A DNA stretch of 64,000 nt from Phocaeicola intestinalis (GCF_014837065.1 NZ_JACSPP010000004.1:62001-126000); one strand, 5' to 3'; counted from the stretch's first letter, positions 35,701 through 44,030 are shown. Translations and numbers: made by a program. Notes: generated by a model from the sequence alone, not told the origin.

Positions 35701-35882
35701 AAATTACCATCTATATCGGTAACTGTACCTACTGTAGTACCTTTAACCAATACAGATGCTCCCACTACAGGTAAACCGTCCTCGGCTGAAGTAACCGTAC
35801 CAGTTACTTTCCGAACTTGCGCGTTTACCAGACCAATGCCTATCATCAGGCAGGTCATTAACAGCATCAATTTTCTTTTCAT
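32712..35882 (-). CDS. SusC-type TonB-dependent receptor, the complete (expressed) cassette B
   Basis: The only complete SusC in the locus, 1056 residues. Signal peptide is about residues 1-21 (LVNA-QV). A carboxypeptidase-regulatory-like domain (about 25-95) has VTGTVTSAEDGLPVVGASVL and VGTVTDIDGNFTISNV. The plug starts near LDEVMVVAYGTAKKSSFTG, and the barrel ends WSLGFEVNF. Codons 68-84 contain the 50-bp recombination repeat. Residues 1-67 are therefore the constant part, and everything after can be exchanged with four silent cassettes. A -7 box lies upstream and a tyrosine recombinase gene is divergent from it. Confidence 0.95.
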   Translation of the reverse strand: MKRKLMLLMTCLMIGIGLVNAQVRKVTGTVTSAEDGLPVVGASVLVKGTTVGTVTDIDGNFTISNVPSSAGTLVVSFIGLQTQELDIKPVMKVVMRSDTEVLDEVMVVAYGTAKKSSFTGSASVIGGDKIESRPITNVTKALEGQTTGVLTTSGSGQPGESASIVIRGYGSINASQDPLYVVDGVPYDGTLSSINPSDIESMTILKDASAGALYGARGANGVVMITTKQGKEGKTNVTWRSTAGWSSRAIPEYETVSQKDFVQLSYEAARNSYAFGNGYSWEQAEAMARASLARNLGGSAGELYNPFKNYTWDQLIDPATGQVRADAVSAWDERWLDAVQHNRAFRHEHQLSLSGGSERTKYMFSLGYVNEDGILTNTGFQRYNGRASITSDVTDWFKANMNVSLTHSIMNYSQYEDTSQSNVWYSAQFISPLLPVYIKDENGNNLLDANGNPQLDYGESGRPGSYDDYNPLGGLIDDKSSVKNDVASLRTGFTLGGDKDEFGVFKGLKFSVNFGMDYRNQNQMDYMNMYHGNQANAGGLLQKYSVRMQSYTFNQILTWNRTFGLHNFDIMGGHEFYAYQYEYLSAGRTGLVDGILELRPGAVLYDADSYTNKYRIESWFGRFNYNFDEKYYFSASLRTDGSSRFYKDNRWGTFWSVGGNWRISKEAFMQDVKWVNNLSLKVSYGQQGNDNILDANGNPNYYLWQGLYDLSWTNENNPGAMPSSLENRSLTWEKNGNLNVGIEALLLDHRLSINAEYYNKKTTDMLLSYPMATSTGYNGYNANVGSMRNSGFEFEIRGTLVKTEDLTWNLSWMGSTVKNKVLELTGDSPEIISGIYSIKEGMPINTFYMAKSAGVDPATGAQLYWVYDTDENGNKIGEDYITSDYSKANNSKYYLGSRIPDLYGSISTDLTWKGIDLSILTTYSIGGKIYDSLYAGSMNNMYYNNTWNVHALRRWQKPGDITDVPRIEIAGSYATNDRFLVDASYFAIKNITLGYTLPKAWMQKARLGSVRVFASVDNLALFTHLQGMDPQYNFSGSTNYAYTPNKTWSLGFEVNF
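35632..35681 (-). repeat. Recombination repeat of the SusC shufflon, active copy B
   Basis: The repeat in the complete susC, covering codons 68-84 (S-S-A-G-T-L-V-V-S-F-I-G-L-Q-T-Q). The first 15 bases are AGTTC-GGCGG-GAACT, arms that could bind two recombinase protomers. It is in inverted orientation relative to copies C, D and E and in direct orientation relative to copy A. Confidence 0.88.
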
Positions 35883-35941
35883 AAAAATTCTCTCTTAATT
35901 TTAACCTTAAATAAACACTTTTATCTAATTCAGTTTGCCCG

Positions 35942-35949
35942 CAAAGGTA
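35942..35949 (-). promoter_or_regulatory. -7 box of the expressed susC
   Basis: Minus-strand TACCTTTG matches TAnnTTTG and lies 60 bases before the susC start. No good -33 TTTG is at 19-21 bases. It is the only such box found close upstream of any of the five SusC frames. The 283-base gap to the recombinase start holds this and no gene. Confidence 0.65.
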
Positions 35950-36165
35950 ATCATTAATCTAATAACTTGTATACTTTTGGAAACAAAATACAAAAGATAC
36001 GTCGCTTTTTAACACTTCAAGATTGAAATTCTGTATAAAAAGCAAACAAATATGCAGGATTTCCGGTGTTGTCTTTGCTTAAAAAATAGCCAAAAACAAG
36101 CTCAGAACCTTGTATAGGACATCTTTGTGATAGTTTTTAAGACTCCTGATAAAAAGTGTAGTGAA

Positions 36166-37323
36166 ATGAAAAAAATTAGTTACCGATTGGTTTATAATCG
36201 TAAAAAACGTCTCAATGCAAGCGGAAAGGCATTGATACAAGTGGAAGCTTATTTAACAAAGCAGAAAGCCTATTTTTCCACTCACATTTATGTACGTCCC
36301 GAAGAATGGGATGCCAAAAAAGCAAGGATTGTACTTCATCCGCAGGAAGAGGCGCTGAACCGGATGCTTGACGAGTTTCTCCTAAAGCTCCAGTATGCGG
36401 AATTGGAAGGGTGGAAGCGAGGAAAAGAAATATCCTTGTCAATGCTGAAAACAGACAATGAGGCAGAAGAAAGAACAGATGTTTTTGCATTCGGTAGAAA
36501 ATGGGTAGAACACTCAAAAAGCAAAGAAAGTACAAAAAACAACTTGAGCACTACATTTGCTCTTTTACACGAATTCCGCCCGGCACTATGTTTTGCGGAG
36601 ATGGATTATTCGCTGCTGCTCCAGTTCGAACATTTTCTGGAAAAGAAAAAACTGAAGATAAACACAATTGCCAAACACATGCGTCATTTACGCACGCTTT
36701 GCAATGAAGCCATCAGACAAGGCGTAATGTTATCATCGGCTTCACCTTTCATTAAATACCGGATAAAGACCACTGAAAGTAAACATGTATTCCTGCTTCC
36801 AGAAGAACTGAGAAAACTGGAAGAACTGCCGCTCGGACAGACAGGAAAAGCATTGCGCCACACACTGGATGCGTTTCTGTTTTGTTGCTACACCGGCATC
36901 CGTTATTCTGATTTTATAGAATTGCGTGAGGAAAATATCGTTTATCCAGACAAGCAACATGCCTGGCTGACGTTCAAGTCGCAAAAGACAGGAACGGAAA
37001 CTCAAGTCCCCCTTTATCTTTTGTTTCAGGGGAAAGCTCTGAAGATATTAAAGCGATACCCCGACAAAGAGTGCTTTTTCCGTCTTCGCCCGAACCCTGA
37101 CATTAACAAGGAATTGGTCAGGCTGGGCAAGCTGGCTGGTATTGACAAGCATTTCTCTTTCCACTCGGCGCGGCACACCAATGCTACCTTATTAATATAT
37201 AATGGAGCAAAACTGACTACGGTGCAAAAACTGTTAGGGCACCGCAGCATCAAAACCACGCAAATTTACGGTGAAGTGTTTTCGCAAACGTTAGTAAATG
37301 ACCTGAAAAAATGTAAGTTCTAA
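36166..37323 (+). CDS. Tyrosine site-specific recombinase (probable SusC shufflon invertase)
   Basis: A 385-residue integrase-fold protein. The N-terminal arm and SAM-like core-binding domain cover about residues 1-200. The catalytic domain has the full set: Arg246 (CYTGIRYSDF), Lys271 (TFKSQKTGTE), His333 and Arg336 (HSARHTNA), His359 (LLGHRSIKTT) and nucleophile Tyr368 (QIYGE). The ATG at 36166 is preferred over an upstream GTG because KKISYRLVYNRKK is the usual family start. It lies within the invertible segment, divergent from susC, so it flips along with its substrate. Phase-variable SusC/D loci in B. fragilis use a related recombinase; specificity here is inferred from position. Confidence 0.9.
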   Translation: MKKISYRLVYNRKKRLNASGKALIQVEAYLTKQKAYFSTHIYVRPEEWDAKKARIVLHPQEEALNRMLDEFLLKLQYAELEGWKRGKEISLSMLKTDNEAEERTDVFAFGRKWVEHSKSKESTKNNLSTTFALLHEFRPALCFAEMDYSLLLQFEHFLEKKKLKINTIAKHMRHLRTLCNEAIRQGVMLSSASPFIKYRIKTTESKHVFLLPEELRKLEELPLGQTGKALRHTLDAFLFCCYTGIRYSDFIELREENIVYPDKQHAWLTFKSQKTGTETQVPLYLLFQGKALKILKRYPDKECFFRLRPNPDINKELVRLGKLAGIDKHFSFHSARHTNATLLIYNGAKLTTVQKLLGHRSIKTTQIYGEVFSQTLVNDLKKCKF

Positions 37324-37377
37324 TGTCGCTTTTCTACAAAGCTACAATGATTTGCCAAGGCAGTTAACTGTTTCGGC

Positions 37378-37419
37378 AGTTTCAATGCACTGAAACTTTA
37401 GTTTCAGTGCATTGAAACT
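37378..37419. repeat. Perfect 20-bp inverted repeat after the recombinase gene
   Basis: AGTTTCAATGCACTGAAACT (37378-37397), two bases, then its exact complement (37400-37419). Each arm is itself nearly palindromic. It starts 55 bases after the recombinase stop. It could be a terminator-like hairpin or a protein-binding site; no U-run follows. Confidence 0.75.
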
Positions 37420-37635
37420 ACGGTAAAACTGCATTGCATAAGCTTACCTGACTTTATGCATGTTTTGAAAAAGCCTAGTGCATGGACAAAACGTCATTCT
37501 TATCACGGGCAGAATCGGATTGCAAAAGTTGTAGAAACGTAAAACTCTATGTCTCCCTGCCTGCAGGACGAACCATGCGTGAAGACTTGCCTGGGGATGA
37601 TTTTGCTCATCGGGAAGTGCTGTTTGTACGTTAAA

Positions 37636-37655
37636 TTGCACTTTCGAAAGTGCAA
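37636..37655. promoter_or_regulatory. Perfect 20-bp palindrome in the invertible segment
   Basis: TTGCACTTTCGAAAGTGCAA is its own complement. It lies 38 bases before a lone -7 box (37693), a position suited to an operator or an activator site. The bound protein is unknown. Confidence 0.55.
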
Positions 37656-37692
37656 ATACGCCTAATCCATGCTTATTTATTGCATACATTCA

Positions 37693-37700
37693 TATCTTTG
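37693..37700 (+). promoter_or_regulatory. Isolated -7 box facing cassette C
   Basis: TATCTTTG matches TAnnTTTG, about 290 bases before the recombination repeat of cassette C and 18 bases before an ATG with only 17 codons. It may drive a small RNA or be chance. Confidence 0.3.
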
Positions 37701-37987
37701 CCGAAAAGGAATGCTTTATGGATAAACATAATCTTTTCCTGCAAGAGGCCCGTAGCACAATATGCATCTAGAAATCGGCTACATGCATGTCGTTCCTTTG
37801 TGGCAATTCGAGTTGGAGTATTAAGCGTTCCTTCTATATCAAAAGGTATGGCTATTCAGTAAAAAGCAGGTAGAAAGCTTCCGGTTGAAACGCATTAATA
37901 CGTACCACGACACCATTTTTTGAAAGAAACCATTTTAAAAGAAGTCCTTATAGTTTCCTCATACTCAATACGTTAATAATCATCTTT

Positions 37988-38037
37988 AGTTCGGCGGGAA
38001 CTTTGGTGGTTTCTTTCATCGGCTTGCAGACGCAAGA
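37988..38037 (+). repeat. Recombination repeat of the SusC shufflon, copy C
   Basis: Identical to the active copy through its 50 bases apart from the final codon context (CAAGAGCTC follows). Similarity with the other copies begins exactly at AGTTCGGC; preceding bases differ. Inverted relative to the active copy. Confidence 0.88.
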
Positions 38038-40969
38038 GCTCGACATCCGACCGGTTATGAAAGTTGTACTGAAGTCGGATGCTGAGGTATTGGACGAAGT
38101 GATGGTGGTGGCTTATGGTACTGCAAAGAAGTCGACATTTACCGGTTCGGCAGCTACAATCAAGAATGACAAAATCGCTTCACGGCAAACTTCAAATATC
38201 ACGAATGCTTTGACCGGACAGGTTGCCGGAGTGCAAACTACAAGCAATACTGGCCAACCGGGAAAGGATGCGGAAGTGCGCATTCGGGGTATCGGATCTA
38301 TCTCAGCCAGCAACAGACCTCTTTATGTAGTGGACGGCGTACCTTATGACGGTGAATTGTCTGCCATCAGCTCTACTGATATCGAATCGATGACCGTATT
38401 GAAAGACGCAGCTTCAAATGCTTTGTATGGTGCCCGCGGTGCAAACGGTGTCATTTTGATTACTACTAAGCGGGGTGCCAATGGGGAAGCACGTGTGAAT
38501 TTTAATGCCAAATGGGGTGTAAACAAGCGCGGTATCGCTTCATACGAACGCATTACAGATCCAGGCAAATTCTATGAATTGAATTACGCTTCTATCTACA
38601 ATGCAGATTTGGAAGGTTATCTGGCAAACGGAGACTTAGCTGCTGCTAATGCATACGCCAATCAGGCTATGTTGTCTTCGGCTTATTTAGGATACCAAGT
38701 ATTCAGTGTGCCGAATGGTGAACAGCTGATAGGAATGGACGGAAAACTGAATCCGAATGCGAAGCTAGGGTATTCTGACGGGACATATACTTATCTCCCT
38801 GACGATTGGACGGACGAATTGTTCCAAAACAATTTGCGTCAGGAATATAATTTGAGTGTCAGTGGTGCCAATGAAAAATTGAACTATTACATGTCTGCCG
38901 GTTATTTGGACGATCAGGGAATTGTCCCTAATTCCGGATTCCAGCGTTATTCAGCCCGCTTGAAAGCGGATTATCAAGTCAAACCGTGGCTGAAAATGAG
39001 CGGCAATGTATCGTTCACCCATTACGACAGTCGGGAACAGGATACCGAAAGCGGTACTTCTAATGCCAATGCATTTTATGCCGCGAACATCATTGGTGCT
39101 ATTTATCCGATGTATGTACGTGATGCAAAGGGAAATATCATGGTGGATAATCGTGGTTCCCAGCGTTATGACTATGGGTCGGACACAAATTTCTCACGCT
39201 CGAACGTAATTCCCAATGCTAACCCATTGGCAAGCTATATGCTTGACAAAATGGAATATTCCGGTGATGTTGTCAGTGGAAAATGGGGTGCCGACATCGA
39301 CATTTGGGGCGGCATCAAAGCAAGAATCAATATCGGCGTGGATGCGAACAATGTGCATTATTCTAATATGGTCAATCCGTTTTACGGACAATATTCCGAA
39401 ACAAGCGGTGTGGGCGGTATCGTCAGTGTAGCCACACAGCGCACTTTCAGTACGAACCAACAGTATTTGCTGACTTATAACCGGACGTTCAATCATGTAC
39501 ATAATGTAGACATTCTTGCCGGACATGAGAATTATAACTACAAATACCAGTATTTATACGGCCAGCGTGAGAAAGTATACAATCCGAATATTCCCGAACT
39601 GAATAATGCCATTTCCAACCAAATCAACGAATCCTATACGCAAAAATACGCAACGGAAGGTTGGCTGTTCCGCGGACAATATGATTATGACGGAAAATAT
39701 TTCGCATCTGTATCTTACCGTCACGACGCTTCTTCTTGCTTTGCTCCTGAAAACCGTTGGGGTAATTTCTGGTCGGTAGGGGCAGGATGGCTTATCAACC
39801 GCGAGAAATTCATGGAAAACCAGCATTGGATTAACATGTTGAAGTTTAAAATCAGTTATGGTACCCAAGGTAATGATAACCTGATGTATGAAGGCGGGCT
39901 TTATCGTAACTATTATCCCTATATGGACCAATACACATTGGCAAACAGCAATGGTGATTTTTCTACATCATTGTATTATAAAGGAAACAGAGACATCACA
40001 TGGGAAACTTCGCACAGCTTCAATACTGGATTTGACTTCACATTCTGGGACGGGAAATTAAGCGGTAGTGTGGAATACTTCTCGCGCAAAACCACCGACA
40101 TGCTCTATTTCAAGCCAGTGGCTTCGTCATTGGGTTATTCGCGTATGCCGGAAAACGTGGGTTCAATGGTGAACCGTGGCATTGAAATTGATTTGTACTC
40201 GACTGTAATCGATACAAAAAACATATCATGGGACATCAATCTCAATCTTACCCACTTTAAGAACAAAGTGCTGGAACTGGCTCCCGAGCTGAACGGGCAA
40301 ATGATTGACGGCGCACGTATCTATCGCGAAGGGGATTCCATGTACCAGCTATACCTGCCTAGATATCTGGGTGTAAATCCGGATACCGGTGAAGCCCAAT
40401 ATGCGTTGGTTCAACCAGACGAGGAAGGAAATACAGTCACAACAGATTATGCCGTGGCTTCGGAGAACCGTTTCGCTACAGGCGATATCTTGCCGAAAGT
40501 ATATGGCGGTTTCGGCACCAGCCTTAAAGTTTACGGGTTTGACTTCTCCATTTCATTTGCCTACCAACTGGGCGGACGCATGATAGACAATACTTACGCT
40601 GATTTAATGAGTGATGAAGCAATGGGTCATGCCTTGCACGTAGACATGCTGAATGCCTGGACTCCGGAAAACAGAAACACGGATGTGCCACGCATGAACG
40701 CCAATAACGTGTATACTACTTATACATCAGACAGATGGTTGACAAGCTCAAACTACCTGAGCCTGCAAAACATCACTTTCAGTTATACTTTGCCGAAGAA
40801 GTGGACGCGCAAGTTACAGATAGAAGGAGTACGCCTCTTCTTCGTGGCAGACAACGTGGCTTTGTGGACAGCACGCAAAGGTTTTGACCCGCGGCAAGGA
40901 TATGTATCTACTGATAATGTATATTCTCCAATCCGTACTATTTCCGGCGGAATATCATTGGATTTCTAA
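37988..40969 (+). CDS. Silent SusC-type receptor cassette C
   Basis: 993 residues beginning SSAGTLVVSFIGLQTQELDI, then LDEVMVVAYGTAKKSTFTGSA and a complete plug and barrel ending TISGGISLDF. It lacks start codon, signal peptide and the first 67 residues. It is the nearest partner of the active gene, 2.3 kb away and inverted, so a single short inversion would express it. The first 70 bases after the start are almost identical to those of cassette E, which also reads QELDIRPVMKVVLKSD. Protein similarity to cassettes A and D continues through the barrel. Confidence 0.92.
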   Translation, partial: SSAGTLVVSFIGLQTQELDIRPVMKVVLKSDAEVLDEVMVVAYGTAKKSTFTGSAATIKNDKIASRQTSNITNALTGQVAGVQTTSNTGQPGKDAEVRIRGIGSISASNRPLYVVDGVPYDGELSAISSTDIESMTVLKDAASNALYGARGANGVILITTKRGANGEARVNFNAKWGVNKRGIASYERITDPGKFYELNYASIYNADLEGYLANGDLAAANAYANQAMLSSAYLGYQVFSVPNGEQLIGMDGKLNPNAKLGYSDGTYTYLPDDWTDELFQNNLRQEYNLSVSGANEKLNYYMSAGYLDDQGIVPNSGFQRYSARLKADYQVKPWLKMSGNVSFTHYDSREQDTESGTSNANAFYAANIIGAIYPMYVRDAKGNIMVDNRGSQRYDYGSDTNFSRSNVIPNANPLASYMLDKMEYSGDVVSGKWGADIDIWGGIKARINIGVDANNVHYSNMVNPFYGQYSETSGVGGIVSVATQRTFSTNQQYLLTYNRTFNHVHNVDILAGHENYNYKYQYLYGQREKVYNPNIPELNNAISNQINESYTQKYATEGWLFRGQYDYDGKYFASVSYRHDASSCFAPENRWGNFWSVGAGWLINREKFMENQHWINMLKFKISYGTQGNDNLMYEGGLYRNYYPYMDQYTLANSNGDFSTSLYYKGNRDITWETSHSFNTGFDFTFWDGKLSGSVEYFSRKTTDMLYFKPVASSLGYSRMPENVGSMVNRGIEIDLYSTVIDTKNISWDINLNLTHFKNKVLELAPELNGQMIDGARIYREGDSMYQLYLPRYLGVNPDTGEAQYALVQPDEEGNTVTTDYAVASENRFATGDILPKVYGGFGTSLKVYGFDFSISFAYQLGGRMIDNTYADLMSDEAMGHALHVDMLNAWTPENRNTDVPRMNANNVYTTYTSDRWLTSSNYLSLQNITFSYTLPKKWTRKLQIEGVRLFFVADNVALWTARKGFDPRQGYVSTDNVYSPIRTISGGISLDF

Positions 40970-40990
40970 CGTTTAAATAAAAGGAAAATT

Positions 40991-42577
40991 ATGAAACTGA
41001 ATAACAATTTTATAATAATAGCAGGCATTACACTGGCACTTGCGTCTTGCGACTTAGATAAGTTCCCGGAAGGCCAGTATGTGTCTGACGAGCAAAAGGA
41101 AAACATAATCGAAAGCCGTCCGAATCTGATAACGGCAGAAGCCAATGCCATGGCTGCCAGACTGAATTTCTTTGGCACGATTTCCGATGACCTTAATACA
41201 TACCATAGCGACTATGGAGTTCCTGCCGTGTCTTTACAACTGGAATCTGGAGGTCAGGACATTGTGGCATCTACAAGCGGCTATAACTGGTTTAGTCGTT
41301 CTCAGAATTATGCCGACCGGGATTATGCCGATGCAAGCGGGGCTGAGTTTATTTGGAAGATTTTCTATAATCACATGAAGGCAGCCAATGATTTGTTGAA
41401 ACTTATTGATGCGAATACAGAAGATGCAGATTTGCAACGCTACCGGGGGCAGGCTTTGGCAGCACGTGCATACGATTACTTAAACTTGGTACAATGTTTC
41501 CAGTTTACTTATGCAGGACATGAAAGTGCATTAGCTGTTCCTATTGTCACAGAAACAAAAACAGACGAGGAACTTCAAAATAATCCACGTGCTACAGTCG
41601 AACAAGTTTATGAACAAATCATGAACGATTTGAATCAAGCCGCAGAACTATTAGCCGGTTTTGACGCAGGCAGCAATAAAGACCAAATAGACGAAGCCGT
41701 GGTATATGGCTTGCGTGCCCGTGCCAACCTGCTTATGCAAAACTGGGCTGCCGCAGCAGAAGATGCAGACAAAGCTATTCAAGGTGGCACTCCGCAGTCT
41801 TTGCAGGAAGTCTCTACTCCAACGTTCAATTCGGCTACCGCCAGTTCTTGGCTATGGGGAATTCTGATTTCACCAGATAACGAGGTGGTAACCACAGGCA
41901 TCATCAATTGGCCTTCTCATCTATGCTCTTTTACTGGAAACGGTTATACGACATTAACCGGGACATTCCGTTCGGTCAGTTCGTCTCTTTATGAACAGAT
42001 TCCTGATACAGACATCCGCAAGCAGTGGTTTATTTCTCCTGACACTACTTCAACGCTGGTAGATAATGAAACGGTAAACGGTACTCCTGTCATTGAATAT
42101 TTTGGTTTGGCTCCATACGTAAATACCAAATTCGGTGCTTACCAGAGTGTGTTTGGAAATACAACCAATTCTTCAGACTGGCCTCTGATGCGTGTAGAAG
42201 AAATGTATTTGATTAAAGCTGAGGCAGAAGCCATGTCCGGAAATCTTGGAGCAGGAAAATCCACTTTGGAAAGTTTTGTGCAAACTTACCGTAATCCATC
42301 CTTTACAAGTCATGCTACTTCAGCTGAAGAATTGCAAGATGAAGTTTGGCTGCAACGCAGAATGGAACTATGGGGTGAAGGTTTCGCTCTGTTCGACATT
42401 TTACGATTGAAGAAACCTATTGTAAGAAAGGGTACAAACTATCCGGCATCTGTCCAATTCAATTTGGATCCGGAGTCGCAAATTATGATTTATCGCATTC
42501 CGCAGTGTGAAATGGAAACCAACGAAGGAATCACTGATGAAGATAACAACCCGGCAGCAGAGCGTCCTACGCTGTAA
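40991..42577 (+). CDS. SusD/RagB-family lipoprotein, cassette C
   Basis: 528 residues, 22 bases after the SusC stop. Lipobox ALASC-DLD. Core with RYRGQALAARAYDYLNLVQCF in part and NPRATVEQVYEQIMNDLNQAA. C-terminal signatures are WPLMRVEEMYLIKAEAEAMSG and VWLQRRMELWGEGFALFDILRL. Closest in layout to the cassette A SusD (both have a DYGVPAVSLQL/DFGYPAVALSN-type stretch). No third lipoprotein follows. Silent in the present orientation. Confidence 0.93.
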   Translation: MKLNNNFIIIAGITLALASCDLDKFPEGQYVSDEQKENIIESRPNLITAEANAMAARLNFFGTISDDLNTYHSDYGVPAVSLQLESGGQDIVASTSGYNWFSRSQNYADRDYADASGAEFIWKIFYNHMKAANDLLKLIDANTEDADLQRYRGQALAARAYDYLNLVQCFQFTYAGHESALAVPIVTETKTDEELQNNPRATVEQVYEQIMNDLNQAAELLAGFDAGSNKDQIDEAVVYGLRARANLLMQNWAAAAEDADKAIQGGTPQSLQEVSTPTFNSATASSWLWGILISPDNEVVTTGIINWPSHLCSFTGNGYTTLTGTFRSVSSSLYEQIPDTDIRKQWFISPDTTSTLVDNETVNGTPVIEYFGLAPYVNTKFGAYQSVFGNTTNSSDWPLMRVEEMYLIKAEAEAMSGNLGAGKSTLESFVQTYRNPSFTSHATSAEELQDEVWLQRRMELWGEGFALFDILRLKKPIVRKGTNYPASVQFNLDPESQIMIYRIPQCEMETNEGITDEDNNPAAERPTL

Positions 42578-42857
42578 ATCTTTAGTATAAATAGAAATGA
42601 AGAGGGTGTGCCCCTAACTGATTATGACATATAAATGGTACAGACTGAACATTCTGTTATAAACCAATCCATATAAACGGTGGTCATCTGGTATATCGGT
42701 GTAGTAGTCTATGGCAATCTCGTATTCGGGTGCACTCTCTTCATTATGTTTCACATATATACAATGTTTGAATGCAAGAAGCGTTACATTTGTTCCTTTA
42801 ACCATAAACTGAAAAAGCGGTCATACACTTGATAGGTCCCCTGCTCTTCGGTAATTA

Positions 42858-43103
42858 TCAGTGTTTGTCGACAGCACCGTCCAGTTTCCCCGTCAGAAAT
42901 TCTCTTTTAAGCCATTCATATATATAGGAAGGGCTTTGGCTGTATAAGCCAGTTTCTTTGTCAGAAAGTACTCTGAACGTATCAGATGTATAGACTATGT
43001 TCAGTGCGGAAGGTATGTCTAATTGAAAATCCGCAATCAAAAAATCTGTTATCTTATCGACTATGTGTGAAATCAGATAGTCCTGTTGGATTGGTGTCAT
43101 CAT
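42858..43103 (-). CDS. Small protein downstream of the DUF3990-like gene (DUF3791-like)
   Basis: 81 residues with ALNIVYTSDTFRVLSDKETGLYSQS in parts and YIYEWLKREF, a pattern found in small Bacteroidetes proteins encoded beside DUF3990 genes. Its first codon overlaps the DUF3990 stop by 4 bases (43100-43103), so translation is probably coupled. Function unknown; an antitoxin or accessory role is possible but not shown by sequence. The 280 bases between it and SusD C hold only a doubtful 63-codon frame. Confidence 0.7.
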   Translation of the reverse strand: MMTPIQQDYLISHIVDKITDFLIADFQLDIPSALNIVYTSDTFRVLSDKETGLYSQSPSYIYEWLKREFLTGKLDGAVDKH

Positions 43104-43573
43104 ATTCTTTCCAATAAGTTAATGCTTCGTAAAGTCCCGAAAAAGAATTGTCTGTTCAATTGTTTGTATTCCAATTCCTTTGCCAATTCCTCCAGAGTAC
43201 AGAAACCTTCTTCGTAACGGCTTAAAAGGTAAGCTACCCCGTCATCAGCTATCGGACCCATCACAATATCGTAATGATGTGAAAAGGCAGGGATACTCCT
43301 TGTTCTATTCCGGTAAATGAATTCTGCCCACTCTTTGCTTGGCTTTTCAAAAAGCAGGACGTTCAGAAACGGAGCCGAGAGATACGTTTCATCAAATTGA
43401 TATTTCTGTACAATCGGACTTCCGCCAAGAATCCGTGCTTTCTTGGCTGCCATATTTTCAGCCTGCACAAGAATATCAGTCAGATAAAAGCCTTGACCAA
43501 AGTCCTTGTACGGATTGGATTTTCGAATGTCTATCTGCTGAAAATCAACATTAGTCCCATGATAAAGTATCAT
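43100..43573 (-). CDS. DUF3990-like protein, possible ADP-ribosyltransferase fold
   Basis: 157 residues that begin MILYHGTNVDFQQID and continue KDFGQGFYLTDILVQAENMAAKKA. The H-G-T near the N-terminus and the G-x-G-F-Y-L-T block resemble the His and Tyr positions of the PARP/DarT-like H-Y-E fold; the third residue could not be assigned. The family is usually annotated as unknown. It overlaps its neighbours on both sides by 4 bases in a three-gene unit, the layout of a toxin with small partner proteins. It sits between silent cassettes C and D and would move with some inversions. Confidence 0.75.
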   Translation of the reverse strand: MILYHGTNVDFQQIDIRKSNPYKDFGQGFYLTDILVQAENMAAKKARILGGSPIVQKYQFDETYLSAPFLNVLLFEKPSKEWAEFIYRNRTRSIPAFSHHYDIVMGPIADDGVAYLLSRYEEGFCTLEELAKELEYKQLNRQFFFGTLRSINLLERI

Positions 43574-43788
43574 ATCAGTTGTCCTCCGTTTTTTTTGCAG
43601 ATGACAATCAAGTCATCCACGGCATCATCAATGGATTGCAAATGCTCTACGCCGTAAAAGTCATTCAGAAAATCCACGCCTTTAAACCGATATAGGTATA
43701 AAAAAGCATTCTTGACCGAAAGGCTGAAACGCTTGGCAAAAGCACGTATGCATGCATTTATATAAGGTATCTTATACTTATCATCCAT
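43570..43788 (-). CDS. DUF3791-like small protein, first gene of the unit
   Basis: 72 residues from the ATG at 43788: KIPYINACIRAFAKRFSLSV, FLYLYRFKGVDFLNDFYGVEH in part, and SIDDAVDDLIVICKKNGG, matching the DUF3791 pattern. The frame is open to 43815, but a -7 box at 43813-43820 means that the earlier ATG lies in the promoter. The stop overlaps the next gene's ATG by 4 bases. It may be the antitoxin or chaperone of the DUF3990 protein; this is inference from layout. Confidence 0.75.
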   Translation of the reverse strand: MDDKYKIPYINACIRAFAKRFSLSVKNAFLYLYRFKGVDFLNDFYGVEHLQSIDDAVDDLIVICKKNGGQLI

Positions 43789-43812
43789 AACTAAAGGTGT
43801 TTGAGTTTCACA

Positions 43813-43820
43813 CAAAGGTA
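43813..43820 (-). promoter_or_regulatory. -7 box of the DUF3791-DUF3990 unit
   Basis: Minus-strand TACCTTTG matches TAnnTTTG, 25 bases before the chosen ATG. It shows that this cargo unit has its own promoter and does not depend on the SusC/D orientation. Confidence 0.6.
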
Positions 43821-43980
43821 ATCAAAAATTCTATTATCTCATCATTTTCAGATATATCTCGGGTAGAAAAATTTCAGACGAAACCCTGTTATACTCTATA
43901 TGAACCAATCATGAGAAAGAACAAAGCATAATTATAAATTCTGTAATTCGTTTATAAACAGTCATTTATAGGCATCATCA

Positions 43981-44030
43981 AGTTCGGCGGGAACTTTGGT
44001 AGTTTCTTTCATCGGCTTGCAGACGCAAGA
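43981..44030 (+). repeat. Recombination repeat of the SusC shufflon, copy D
   Basis: AGTTCGGCGGGAACTTTGGT then A-GTTTC...GCAAGA; it carries the same A variant as copy A, and both are preceded by TCA. Inverted relative to the active copy. Confidence 0.88.

Larger units (their letters stand above)
37324..37987. other. 664-base gene-free stretch inside the invertible segment
   Basis: No long gene was found. It holds two perfect palindromes (37378-37419 and 37636-37655), a lone -7 box (37693-37700) facing cassette C, and short reading frames of 17-20 codons from 37718 and 37763 that are not recognisable. It may hold recombinase accessory sites or a small RNA. Confidence 0.5.
35632..38037. mobile_element. 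Smallest invertible segment (B-C), with promoter, leader codons and recombinase
   Basis: Bounded by inverted copies of the 50-bp repeat. It holds susC codons 1-67, the susC promoter, the recombinase gene and a 0.66-kb gene-free stretch. Flipping it would join the constant leader to cassette C and leave cassette B without promoter. Larger inversions using copies D or E would span about 8.3 or 14.1 kb. Confidence 0.75.

Noticed and set aside
36127..37323. Integrase of a conjugative element or prophage
   Set aside because: No mobilisation, conjugation or phage genes nearby, no tRNA attachment site, and the gene sits inside inverted copies of the SusC repeat.
42614..42805. 63-codon minus-strand frame after SusD C
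   Set aside because: No recognisable domain, no ribosome site and no -7 box close upstream. It could be a decayed cargo gene but cannot be supported.
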